A program made the position numbers and the translations under genes. Shown piece by piece: positions 7,489 through 13,832 of a stretch of DNA of 13,832 bases. Below the pieces are notes generated by a model. That model worked only from the letters and a program-made list of their open reading frames with translations, did no database searches and was not told the DNA's origin. This stretch comes from Chloroflexi bacterium RBG_16_60_22. Lineage in GTDB: Bacteria > Chloroflexota > Dehalococcoidia > Dehalococcoidales > RBG-16-60-22. The stretch is from positions 19,442-33,273 of the forward strand of contig MGNX01000047.1 in assembly GCA_001796935.1 (NCBI GenBank). Direction: 5' to 3'. The first letter of the stretch is position 1. Each line of letters starts with the position of its first letter.

Positions 7489-7529
7489 AAAAAGAAGTGA
7501 GGCCGGAGCATGGCCGGACCGGCCTCACT
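7489..7529 (-). terminator. Rho-independent terminator of the first receptor gene
   Basis: An 11-bp stem AGTGAGGCCGG/CCGGCCTCACT (arms 7519-7529 and 7496-7506, loop 12 nt) is followed on the minus strand by TTCTTTTT. It lies 28 nt past the stop codon of the receptor gene ending at 7557. It is nearly identical to the terminator of the third receptor gene. Confidence 0.9.
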
Positions 7530-7556
7530 GATGCTGTAATTACCCTGTTTTCAGGT

Positions 7557-8714
7557 TTACTTGTAGTCCTTGATCATCTGCAGCATGTCGTTAAAGACAG
7601 CCCGGGCACTGGAGCGACCGGCGGCTTCGGTATCGGCTATCCATTGCTCTTGCATCGGTTTAAAAAGGTCATACCATTGCTGTACTTCTGCTGGTGTGGC
7701 GTTATAAATCTCGTGCCCCATTTGTTTGGCCTGGTTGATGGCTGCCTGCTGCACGTTGAGCTTGTCCTGCAGGTCGGCCTCCCGCCAATCTTTAGCAAAA
7801 TCCAGTACTATCCCCTGGATATCAGCCGGCATGCTGTTAAAGGTATTCCGGTTCATCACTACGCCGATAGACTGCATCTCAACGCCGCTATCCCCTATTA
7901 CCGTATGGTATTTGAATAGCTCCATGAGGCCAAAGTCGTAGAGGGCGTTCCAGTGGATAAGCATACCCTGCTGGAGATTTCTCTCCAGGGCCGAGTACCA
8001 CTGGGGTACACCCACATCAACGATAGCCGCGTGAACGCTGGCCAGCCGGTCAACCATCATGGGATTGGCGTAAGTCTTGACGCCGGCCATGTCCGCGGGA
8101 CTCTTCACCAGGTGAAACTTATCGGTAGTGTGCATGTGTTCGGCCGGCAGCTTGTGTATGGTCAGAGTAAAGGCATCCCCGTATTCTTTATCCATTTCAG
8201 GGTATTTAGCCATCAGTTTATAGTATATTTCCGTACCGGCTTTCATGCTGGGCATGCCAATACCGGGTAAATCAATCACCCGGTTCAACTGGTGCTGCTT
8301 GCTGCCGAAGGAGCCCAGGACGTAGACGGCCATGTCAGCCAGCCCGGCTTCGACACCGCGGTAGGTGTCCGTCGACGAGAGCAGGCTGGCCGCAAAGAAT
8401 AAATCAGTTTTCACCCTGCCCCCGGTCCGCTCCTCGAGGACCCTGGCCATTTGCTGGGCAATCTTGGCCCGGCCGGTAACGGATGGTCCCCAGTCAGAAT
8501 ACCTGAGCTTATATACTTTGGCTGGAGCGGGTGCGGGTGCCGGAGCTGGTGCCGCCGGTATCTGTGGCGTAATCGTCGTGGGCCCCTGCGGGGTAGACGG
8601 ATTCAGAATCGTGGCCTGGCCGGGGGCTGGCGCCGGTGCCGCCTGGGAGCAGCTGGCAAGAATCATTCCTGCTAACAGTATCAACAATAATGGTATCAGG
8701 GCTAACCTCTTCAT
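7557..8714 (-). CDS. TRAP transporter receptor lipoprotein, DctP family (copy 1)
   Basis: 385 aa, ATG at 8714 with AAAGGAG 9 nt upstream. A lipoprotein signal peptide ends at lipobox LASC (Cys22). A Pro/Ala-rich linker (about 25-65) tethers the mature domain, which begins VYKLRYSDWG. The receptor fold carries DctP-type landmarks: the YRGVEAGLADMAVY segment, PADMAGVKTYANP (206-218) and NLQQGMLIHWNAL. The protein should hold solute outside the membrane and hand it to the DctQM membrane pair. Classical DctP proteins have an Arg in the LKxR motif for the ligand's carboxylate; here the sequence is VKTYANP (Thr214-Tyr215), so the ligand may not be a simple carboxylate. It is closest to copy 3, with which it shares an almost identical linker. 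It is monocistronic, with its own promoter and terminator. The substrate is unknown. Confidence 0.88.
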   Translation of the reverse strand: MKRLALIPLLLILLAGMILASCSQAAPAPAPGQATILNPSTPQGPTTITPQIPAAPAPAPAPAPAKVYKLRYSDWGPSVTGRAKIAQQMARVLEERTGGRVKTDLFFAASLLSSTDTYRGVEAGLADMAVYVLGSFGSKQHQLNRVIDLPGIGMPSMKAGTEIYYKLMAKYPEMDKEYGDAFTLTIHKLPAEHMHTTDKFHLVKSPADMAGVKTYANPMMVDRLASVHAAIVDVGVPQWYSALERNLQQGMLIHWNALYDFGLMELFKYHTVIGDSGVEMQSIGVVMNRNTFNSMPADIQGIVLDFAKDWREADLQDKLNVQQAAINQAKQMGHEIYNATPAEVQQWYDLFKPMQEQWIADTEAAGRSSARAVFNDMLQMIKDYK

Positions 8715-8871
8715 TTTTCACTACTCCTTTTGAATTGATTGGTTAAACTGAAGCCCAAGATTTCTCATCGATAATAAATCCGATTTACATCACCTCCTGG
8801 CTTGTTGGAAATAATATTAATAAACTGGTGTTACCGGAATAAATATGAAAAGCGAAAACAGTCCTTACAAT
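8715..8871 (-). promoter_or_regulatory. 5' leader of receptor copy 1 with a second Shine-Dalgarno-like element
   Basis: The predicted leader is about 157 nt. It contains GGAGGTGA (8797-8790), a perfect anti-16S match, 76 nt before the ATG and separate from the working AAAGGAG next to the start. It is followed at once by ATGTAA, a start-stop pair. A 15-codon ATG frame (8768-8721) ends inside the gene's ribosome binding site but starts 21 nt past the mid-leader element, so it is not convincing as a leader peptide. No gene is supported in 8715-9075. Confidence 0.4.
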
Positions 8872-8877
8872 TTTTTA

Positions 8878-8906
8878 ATTATAAGTTCCGCCCTGTGGAA
8901 TGTCAA
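8878..8906 (-). promoter_or_regulatory. Consensus sigma70 promoter of receptor copy 1
   Basis: Perfect TTGACA (8906-8901) and perfect TATAAT (8883-8878) on the minus strand are 17 nt apart. Transcription should start near 8871. A strong, probably constitutive core promoter. Confidence 0.88.
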
Positions 8907-8992
8907 GCCTTTATTTTACCTCAGGCCGGTCCGGAGGGCGGTTGTGGTGACATTAAGAATTCCAGGCGGGGATTTTAAATACCGTAAAGAAT

Positions 8993-9032
8993 AAAAAGAA
9001 TGAGGCTGGAACTTTAAGGAAACCAGCCCCAC
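8993..9032 (-). terminator. Rho-independent terminator of receptor copy 2
   Basis: The stem GTGGGGCTGG/CCAGCCTCAT (9032-9023 with 9009-9000, two G-T pairs) is followed on the minus strand by TTCTTTTTA. It is homologous to the other two receptor terminators. The C-G pair of their stems is a matched T-A pair here (GGCTGG with CCAGCC), a compensatory change that supports the hairpin. Confidence 0.87.
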
Positions 9033-9075
9033 TCTATCAGTCCTTGAGCAGCTTGCGGTCAGTCAGACCGTCTTT

Positions 9076-10236
9076 TTACTTGTATTCCTTGACCATCGCC
9101 ATCATGTCGTTGTAGATGGCCCTGGCGTTGGCATACCCGGCTTTCTCGGAATCGGCGATCCATTTCTCATGGATGGGTTTGGCCAGGTCAAGCCACTGCT
9201 GCTGCTCCTCCGGGGTCAGCGTAACGACCTGGTTCCCCAGCTTCTTGGCCAGGTCTATCCCGGCCTGAATGGTCTTTGGGTCATCTTCCCGGTACTTGCT
9301 GAACCACTCGGTGCTGGTGTCCAGGACGATTTTCTGCAGGTCGGCCGGCAATTCGGCAAAGGAGTCTTTGTTCATGATGTAGCCGAAGGTCTGCATCCCG
9401 GCGCCGCTTTCACCGATGAGGGTATGGTACTTCATCAGCTCCGTCAGGCCGAACGAGTAGATGGCCAGCCAGTGAATGAACATGCCTTGGATGAGGTTCC
9501 TGTCCAGCGACAGGTACCAGTCCATGACGGCCGGATTGACGATGGCCACCCCGATGCTACCGAGGGCATCGGACCAGAGGGCATTGGCGTAGGTCTTGAG
9601 GCCGGCGGCATCCGCGGGGACCCTGACCAGGCGGAACTTGCCGGTGGTATGAATGTGCTCGGCCGGGAGTCCGCGCATGATGAGCGGGAAGACATTCCCG
9701 TACTCTTTGAGCATCTCCGGATATTTTGCTCTAAGTTTCTCGTATATTTCCTGCTGGGCTATCTGTCCGGGGATGCCGGTGCCGGGCAAATCGATGACGC
9801 GGTTAATCTGGTGGATGCCCGGGTTGGCGCCGAGAACGTAGAGGGCGACATCGGCCAGTCCGGCCTCGGTGCCGCGGTAGGTATCGGCGCGCTTGAGCAG
9901 GGACTCGGTGAAGAAAGTGTCAATTTCAATCCGCCCGCCGGAGCGGTCTTCGATAACCTTGGCCCATTCCTGGGCTCGCACGCCGATGTCTATCTGGGCC
10001 GGGCCCCAGTCATTGAACCGGAGTTTGTACACTTTTGCCGGGGCCACGGCCGGCTTCGGGGCCGGGGCGGCCGGTATCGACGGTTCGATGACGATGAATT
10101 TACCCTGCTCCGCCGGTTTCGGGGCCGGGGCGGCCGGTGCCGGGGCGGGCGAAGGGGCCGCCTGCTTGGCACAGCCGGCCAGGACCGTGCCGACTAACAG
10201 AATCACTACCAGTGATATCAAAATGAGTTTTTTCAT
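9076..10236 (-). CDS. TRAP transporter receptor lipoprotein, DctP family (copy 2)
   Basis: 386 aa, ATG at 10236 with AAAGGAGG 9 nt upstream. It has a signal peptide with lipobox LAGC (Cys22) and a Pro/Ala/Lys linker (about 26-68) that repeats IPAAPAPKPA-type wording. The receptor domain starts VYKLRFNDWGP. The DctP-type core is present: YRGTEAGLADVALYVLG, PADAAGLKTYANAL (207-220) and NLIQGMFIHWLAIY. As in its paralogues, the carboxylate-binding Arg position reads Thr215-Tyr216. It is the most divergent of the three copies in the linker and in the solute-facing C-terminal lobe. It is monocistronic, with perfect promoter and terminator. Thirteen further sense codons follow the TAA in frame before a TGA (9037), which could be a lost extension or chance. 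Substrate unknown. Confidence 0.88.
   Translation of the reverse strand: MKKLILISLVVILLVGTVLAGCAKQAAPSPAPAPAAPAPKPAEQGKFIVIEPSIPAAPAPKPAVAPAKVYKLRFNDWGPAQIDIGVRAQEWAKVIEDRSGGRIEIDTFFTESLLKRADTYRGTEAGLADVALYVLGANPGIHQINRVIDLPGTGIPGQIAQQEIYEKLRAKYPEMLKEYGNVFPLIMRGLPAEHIHTTGKFRLVRVPADAAGLKTYANALWSDALGSIGVAIVNPAVMDWYLSLDRNLIQGMFIHWLAIYSFGLTELMKYHTLIGESGAGMQTFGYIMNKDSFAELPADLQKIVLDTSTEWFSKYREDDPKTIQAGIDLAKKLGNQVVTLTPEEQQQWLDLAKPIHEKWIADSEKAGYANARAIYNDMMAMVKEYK
10050..10138 (-). repeat. 26-bp in-frame direct repeat in the linker of receptor copy 2
   Basis: Positions 10050-10075 and 10113-10138 match at 25 of 26 bases, 63 bp (21 codons) apart. Both encode the PAAPAPKPA element of the Pro/Ala linker. 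It looks like an internal duplication that lengthened the tether between the lipid anchor and the receptor domain. Confidence 0.85.
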
Positions 10237-10424
10237 GTTACATCGCCTCCTTTATATGATAAAAAGGTACGTTGAGAAATTTGCGGTAGAAGTGATTGCA
10301 AAGATGATGACTGTTCTTCACCTCCTTTCCCAACCTCGATGCTAGACAGGGGTCTCCGGCTCTGAGAGTAGAAGCTCCTCAAGGTTATTAAGGGTATCCT
10401 GCGGCGATAATTTTATGCGTCTGA
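10237..10424 (-). promoter_or_regulatory. 5' leader of receptor copy 2 with a second Shine-Dalgarno-like element
   Basis: The predicted leader is about 188 nt. AAAGGAGGTGA lies with its GGAGGTGA at 10325-10318, 82 nt before the ATG. From the GTG inside that element, a 27-codon frame runs to a TAA at 10238, one base before the receptor's ATG. That start overlaps its own Shine-Dalgarno, so it is a weak leader-peptide candidate. Nothing gene-like is seen in the rest of 10461-10558 beyond the upstream terminator. Confidence 0.4.
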
Positions 10425-10430
10425 TTGAAC

Positions 10431-10460
10431 ATTATAGGGGCTTGAATTCAAGGTTGTCAA
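10431..10460 (-). promoter_or_regulatory. Consensus sigma70 promoter of receptor copy 2
   Basis: Perfect TTGACA (10460-10455) and perfect TATAAT (10436-10431) on the minus strand, spacer 18 nt. Transcription should start near 10424. Confidence 0.88.
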
Positions 10461-10558
10461 GGGTTTTGGAACTGCGGTTCCGAGGGGAAAAAACGCAAAT
10501 TCGGTTTCTCTTCCCGGAAGCCTGATGGCGGCTCGTTTGAGACGCCGCGGGGAAGGCG

Positions 10559-10597
10559 AAAAAAAGTGAGGCCGGAACATGGCTGCCCCGGCCTCAC
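10559..10597 (-). terminator. Rho-independent terminator of receptor copy 3
   Basis: The stem GTGAGGCCGG/CCGGCCTCAC (10597-10588 with 10575-10566) has a 12-nt loop and is followed on the minus strand by seven T residues (10565-10559). It lies 32 nt past the stop codon at 10629. Confidence 0.92.
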
Positions 10598-10628
10598 CTT
10601 GCCTGTGTCGTGTATTAAGGGGTACTGG

Positions 10629-11786
10629 TTACTTACCTGCCTTGATCATCGCCATCATGTCGTCGTAGACGGCCCGGGCGTTGGCATACCCGGCCTTCTC
10701 GGAATCGACTATCCACTGCTCGTGGATGGGCTTCAAAAGGTCGAACCACTGCTGCTGCTCGGCGGGCGTGGCCTCATAAATCTGCTGGCCCATCTGCCCG
10801 GCCTGGTCGATGCCCATCTGCTGGACCTTGAGGTCCGACTCGTTGCCGATGTTCTGGTACTCTTTGCCGGTATCCAGGACAATTTTCTGCAGGTCGGCCG
10901 GCAGCTCGGCGAGGGCATCGCGGTTCATGATAACACCCATGGTCTGCATGCCGACGCCACCCTGGCCGATGACGGTGTGGTACTTGAACAGCTCCATGAG
11001 TTTCATCCCGAAGAGGGCGTTCCAGTGGATGAGCATTCCCTGTTGCAGCCCGGTCTTGAGAGAGTTGTACCACTCCGGCACGCCCACGTTGATGACAGCC
11101 GCGCCCACGGTGCTCAGCTGGGGCGCCATCTGGGGGTTAGCGTAGGTCTTGAGGCCGGCCATGTCCGCGGGGACCTTGACCAGGCGGAACCTGTCCGTGG
11201 TGTGCATGTGCTCGCCCGGCATCTTGCGCATGATGAGCGGGAAGGTGTTGCCGTATTCCTTTTGAAATTCCGGATATTTATTGTAGAGTTTCCAGTAAAT
11301 ATCCGTACCGAGAGGCTGGCCGGGCAGGCCGGAGCCGGGCAGGTCGATGACCCGGTTAATCTGGTGGTAACCGCCAAGGGACCCGAGGACGTAGAGGGCC
11401 ATTTCGGCCAGTCCGGCGTCAACGCCGCGGACGGTATCATCGCGCTTCAGCAGGGCCTCCGCCCAGTAGAACTCGACCTTGAGCCGGCCGCCGGAGCGTT
11501 CCTCCATGGCCTTGCCCATGGCCATGGCCACCGGGGCGAGGGGAGAGGAAGATGCACCCCAGTCCGAATATTTAAGCTTATAGACCTTGTCCGGGGCCGG
11601 GGCCGGTTTTGGTGCCGACGGTGCCGCCGGTGTTTGAGCGGTAATGGTCGTGGGCCCCTGCGGGGTAGACGGATTCAGGGTCGTGGCCTGGCCGGGGGCT
11701 GGTGCCGGCGCCTGCTGGGAACATCCGGCCAGAATGATGGCGGCAACAAAGATTACCGCAATTGTTATGGCTACTAATTTTTTCAC
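10629..11786 (-). CDS. TRAP transporter receptor lipoprotein, DctP family (copy 3)
   Basis: 385 aa from GTG at 11786. An in-frame GTG at 11798 would touch its own AAAGGA element, whereas 11786 has AAAGGAG 11 nt upstream and puts the lipobox Cys (LAGC) at residue 22, exactly as in both paralogues. A Pro/Ala linker (about 26-66) precedes the receptor domain, which starts VYKLKYSDWG. DctP-type landmarks are VRGVDAGLAEMALYVLG, PADMAGLKTYANP (206-218) and GLQQGMLIHWNAL. Thr214-Tyr215 occupy the usual carboxylate-Arg position. It is nearest to DctM and has the best claim to be the original partner, but it too has its own promoter and terminator. Substrate unknown. Confidence 0.87.
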   Translation of the reverse strand: MKKLVAITIAVIFVAAIILAGCSQQAPAPAPGQATTLNPSTPQGPTTITAQTPAAPSAPKPAPAPDKVYKLKYSDWGASSSPLAPVAMAMGKAMEERSGGRLKVEFYWAEALLKRDDTVRGVDAGLAEMALYVLGSLGGYHQINRVIDLPGSGLPGQPLGTDIYWKLYNKYPEFQKEYGNTFPLIMRKMPGEHMHTTDRFRLVKVPADMAGLKTYANPQMAPQLSTVGAAVINVGVPEWYNSLKTGLQQGMLIHWNALFGMKLMELFKYHTVIGQGGVGMQTMGVIMNRDALAELPADLQKIVLDTGKEYQNIGNESDLKVQQMGIDQAGQMGQQIYEATPAEQQQWFDLLKPIHEQWIVDSEKAGYANARAVYDDMMAMIKAGK

Positions 11787-11988
11787 TAAGTGTATCACTC
11801 CTTTCAGTTACTGTAATCGTCGGGTAAATTCTGATTTTAGATATCAGGCAGACTGGTATTTTTTATACTTTATCACCCCCTCTATTTTTAATGTTAAAAA
11901 GGATTATTAATCCTCCGTAATTTTCTTTTCAGGTTATCGGCGTAGCGCAGGAATTGTTGAGTAACATGATAAAAAAGGTCGTATATAT
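11787..11988 (-). promoter_or_regulatory. 5' leader of receptor copy 3
   Basis: The predicted leader is about 202 nt. It contains the Shine-Dalgarno-like GGGGGTGA (11880-11873), 87 nt before the start. It also contains an inverted repeat AGGATTA/TAATCCT (11914-11900) followed on the minus strand by TTTTT, which could be a weak attenuator-like hairpin. The stem is AT-rich with a 1-3 nt loop, so this is tentative. No gene is supported in 11787-12113. Confidence 0.38.
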
Positions 11989-11994
11989 CTTTAA

Positions 11995-12024
11995 ATTATA
12001 AAAGTTCGGTTTTTCTGGTGTCAA
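11995..12024 (-). promoter_or_regulatory. Consensus sigma70 promoter of receptor copy 3
   Basis: Perfect TTGACA (12024-12019) and perfect TATAAT (12000-11995) on the minus strand, spacer 18 nt, start near 11988. No strong terminator is seen between the DctM stop at 12114 and this promoter, so read-through from dctQM may add to expression. Confidence 0.88.
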
Positions 12025-12113
12025 GGGTAATTATGGCGTTATCCTCAGAAGCTAAGGAGAAGCGGGCAGGTAAAGCATGGGTTGGCGCGGGTATTTATCG
12101 GGGTGGCTGGTTA

Positions 12114-13412
12114 TCAGAACATGGTTTGCGGCAGGAACAGGGAGAGCTGCGGGACGGCCACCAGCAGGGCAACGTGAAGTATATCCGCGATGACAAAGGG
12201 CACAATACCCCGGAAAATGGTACCCAGCGGGATATCCGTAACACCGCCCAGGATAAAAACGTTCATGCCGATGGGCGGCGTGATTAAGCCGATTTCCATG
12301 ATGCGCACCATTATCACGCCAAACCATATCGGGTCAAATCCCATGGCCAGAATGGCCGGGAAAATGACGGGGATGGTGAGCAGTATCGAGGAAAAGATGT
12401 CCAGGAACATGCCGAGAATAATATAGACGAAGATAATACCGGTCAGGATCACGTACCGGGACACGGCCATGTTGGAAACTACCTCGCCGAAGACAAACGG
12501 CAGCTTGCTCTTGGCCATGAAGTTGGCGAAGATGAAGGCCCCCACCACCAGGACGATAATCATGGCGGTGGTCGCCAGTGCCTGGTTCAGGGCGGTAAGC
12601 AGTCCACGCCCGTTCAGTCGGCGCATGGCCACGGTGATGACCATGGCCCCGAACGCGCCGATGGCCCCGGCCTCGGTGGGGGTGAAGATGCCGCCGTAGA
12701 TGCCACCGATGACCAGCAGGAAGAGGGCCATTACCGGCCAGGTGTTCTTCAGGGAGTAAATTTTTGCCTTAAACGGCGATGAAGTCCCCTTGGGACCCAG
12801 GCTGGGATTAAACAGGCACATGATATAGATGGTGACGGCGTAGAAAAGGACCTCCAGGATACCGGGGATGATGCCCGCCATGAACAGCCGGCCGATTGAT
12901 TCCTCGGTGAGGATGGCGTAGAGGATAAAGCCCAGGCTCGGCGGTATCAGGATGCCGATGGTGCCGCCCGCGGCGATGATTCCCGTGGCCAGCCTGGGGT
13001 CATAGTTGTACCGAATCATCTCCGGCAGGGCCACCTTGCCCATGGTCACCACGGAAGCGGCGCTGGAGCCGGTGATGGCGGCGAAGGCACCGGAAGCGAA
13101 GACCGTGGCGATGGCGAGTCCCCCTCTCATACGCCCGAACCACTTGTAAGCCGTATCGTATAAATCGGAACTCAGGCCGGCATCGCCGACGACGATGCCC
13201 ATGAGAACGAACAGGGGCAGCGCCGAGATGGGGTAGAAGCTGATGCGGGAGAAGGGGATGGTGCCCAGGACTATCCCGGCTTTATCGAACCCGGTCAGGA
13301 CAATCAGCCCGGCAAAACCGATGAAGGCCATGGCGAACCCTATCCACATCCGGGCGAACAGCAGGACCACCAGGGCCAGTATGCCGAAGAGTCCGATAAT
13401 TTCCGGGCTCAT
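12114..13412 (-). CDS. dctM: TRAP transporter large permease, DctM family
   Basis: 432 aa, the usual length. It is the large integral membrane subunit, an elevator-type sodium-coupled carrier with many hydrophobic helices throughout. Family signatures include PLFVLMGIVVGDAGLS (66-81), the scaffold-transport region GSSAASVVTMGKVALPEM (115-132) and GGTIGILIPPSLGF (149-162). The GSSAAS and GTIGILIPPS hairpins are the type that binds sodium in this superfamily. The ATG at 13412 overlaps the DctQ stop in ATGA, so the pair is translationally coupled. It is the only TRAP membrane pair visible for three receptor genes downstream. No damage seen. Confidence 0.95.
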   Translation of the reverse strand: MSPEIIGLFGILALVVLLFARMWIGFAMAFIGFAGLIVLTGFDKAGIVLGTIPFSRISFYPISALPLFVLMGIVVGDAGLSSDLYDTAYKWFGRMRGGLAIATVFASGAFAAITGSSAASVVTMGKVALPEMIRYNYDPRLATGIIAAGGTIGILIPPSLGFILYAILTEESIGRLFMAGIIPGILEVLFYAVTIYIMCLFNPSLGPKGTSSPFKAKIYSLKNTWPVMALFLLVIGGIYGGIFTPTEAGAIGAFGAMVITVAMRRLNGRGLLTALNQALATTAMIIVLVVGAFIFANFMAKSKLPFVFGEVVSNMAVSRYVILTGIIFVYIILGMFLDIFSSILLTIPVIFPAILAMGFDPIWFGVIMVRIMEIGLITPPIGMNVFILGGVTDIPLGTIFRGIVPFVIADILHVALLVAVPQLSLFLPQTMF

Positions 13413-13832
13413 CCTTTGGCCGCCTTTTTGGAAAACTCTATTAAGTTGGTTATCAAGACGAAGCAGAGCAGAAAATAAGCAAAGGCAATCAGCCAGAAGA
13501 AGGGCCAGTGCACAATCTTGAGCGTGTCAGTACCGATGCCTCTTTCCATCATGTAAAATGCCTGCGGTATATTGTACCAGAAGATGAGAGCCGCCACGGC
13601 GAGGCTCATGAGGCAGGTAACCGTGTCAAATATCCCCTGAACTCTGGGGGAAAAACGGTTAACCACCAGGTCCACCTTGACATTAATCCTCCTCACCGCC
13701 ACCCAGGCCAGCCCCGGATAGACCATGATAATCATCAGCAGCTCGGTAACCTCCAGGCTCCCCTGGATAGGCTTGGTGAAGAAGAAGCGAAGGACGACGT
13801 CACTCACGGTCAGCAGCATCAGCCCGGCCAGC
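13409..13832 (-). CDS. dctQ: TRAP transporter small permease, DctQ family (5' end outside window)
   Basis: The frame is open to the right edge, so the N-terminus is missing; about 140 residues are visible, beginning LAGLMLLTVSDVVLRFFF. The ATG at 13819 is internal, since the preceding codons continue the family sequence. The remainder shows the DctQ pattern: SLEVTELLMIIMVYPGLAWV, VRRINVKVDL (the usual place of a short charged turn), two further hydrophobic helices (about VTCLMSLAVAALIF and FFWLIAFAYFLLCFVLI) and a Lys-rich C-terminus. It is the small membrane subunit that pairs with DctM. The stop overlaps the DctM start by 4 nt. The promoter of this unit lies outside the window. Confidence 0.92.
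   Translation of the reverse strand, partial: LAGLMLLTVSDVVLRFFFTKPIQGSLEVTELLMIIMVYPGLAWVAVRRINVKVDLVVNRFSPRVQGIFDTVTCLMSLAVAALIFWYNIPQAFYMMERGIGTDTLKIVHWPFFWLIAFAYFLLCFVLITNLIEFSKKAAKG

Noticed and set aside
8721..8768. 15-codon frame in the leader of receptor copy 1, ending in the gene's ribosome binding site
   Set aside because: Its ATG is 21 nt past the nearest Shine-Dalgarno, and no run of regulatory codons is present; more likely chance.
9037..9075. Thirteen in-frame codons after the stop of receptor copy 2
   Set aside because: Such a short open run is expected by chance, and copies 1 and 3 end at the same place relative to their C-terminal helix.
9056..9077. Plus-strand hairpin CGGTC/GACCG followed by TCTTTTT at the 3' end of receptor copy 2
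   Set aside because: The stem is only 5 bp and no plus-strand gene precedes it. The real minus-strand terminator is at 8993-9032.
10238..10321. 27-codon GTG frame in the leader of receptor copy 2, ending one base before the receptor start
   Set aside because: The GTG lies inside its own Shine-Dalgarno, the composition is unremarkable, and the other two leaders have no matching peptide. Kept only as a remark in the leader entry.
9169..11777. Long plus-strand open frames opposite receptor copies 2 and 3 (for example 9169-10197 and 10566-11777)
   Set aside because: They mirror clear DctP genes, lack plausible starts and family motifs, and are what GC-rich coding DNA commonly produces on the opposite strand.
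11892..11910. TGTTAA and TATTAA half-sites in the leader of receptor copy 3, similar to the Pho-like box
   Set aside because: They are spaced by 7 rather than 5 nt (period 13) and lie downstream of the promoter, unlike the three consistent sites.

Overview
The window reads as chromosomal DNA from a GC-rich anaerobic bacterium. My best guess is an uncultured Chloroflexota of the Dehalococcoidia type. The grounds are the mix of an HMG-CoA-synthase-like thiolase-fold protein, a MacB-type efflux operon with its own two-component system, a small exported Gly/His-rich protein, and TRAP transport with several lipoprotein receptors. Promoters and ribosome binding sites are of ordinary sigma70 and Shine-Dalgarno type. 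The taxonomic guess is inference only. Every gene I can support is on the minus strand, so transcription runs from high to low coordinates, and the genes at both edges are cut by the window.

Region A (13832-7489) is a TRAP-type transport locus. DctQ (partial) and DctM overlap by 4 bp. They are followed by three paralogous DctP-type lipoprotein receptors (10629-11786, 9076-10236, 7557-8714). Each receptor gene is a self-contained transcription unit. Each has a perfect-consensus TTGACA/TATAAT promoter (spacers 18, 18 and 17), a leader of about 157-202 nt holding a second Shine-Dalgarno-like element 76-87 nt before the start codon, and a homologous rho-independent terminator. The membrane pair is therefore probably served by three separately expressed receptors. 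All three receptors have Thr-Tyr where DctP proteins normally carry the carboxylate-binding Arg.

Region B (7405-979) is an envelope-stress or efflux regulon. It holds a small exported protein (6906-7349), an OmpR-type response regulator overlapping its histidine kinase (6061-6756, 4704-6071), and a three-gene operon for a lipoprotein adaptor, an ABC ATPase and a MacB-like permease (2885-4606, 2202-2870, 979-2205). Upstream of each of these three transcription units is the same direct repeat, TTAAYM-N5-TTAAYA with an 11-bp period. It lies 9 nt before a -10-like hexamer. This resembles the PhoP/OmpR-family box, and I infer that the encoded regulator controls itself, the efflux operon and the small exported protein.

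Region C (924-1) is the 5' part of a gene for an HMG-CoA-synthase-like thiolase-fold protein with its own promoter. By eye, the Glu, Cys and His catalytic positions of HMG-CoA synthase are Thr, Leu and Tyr in this protein.

No RNA genes, insertion sequences, CRISPR arrays or origins were seen. The three intergenic stretches over 300 nt (8715-9075, 10237-10628, 11787-12113) are accounted for by the terminators, promoters and leaders of the receptor genes.
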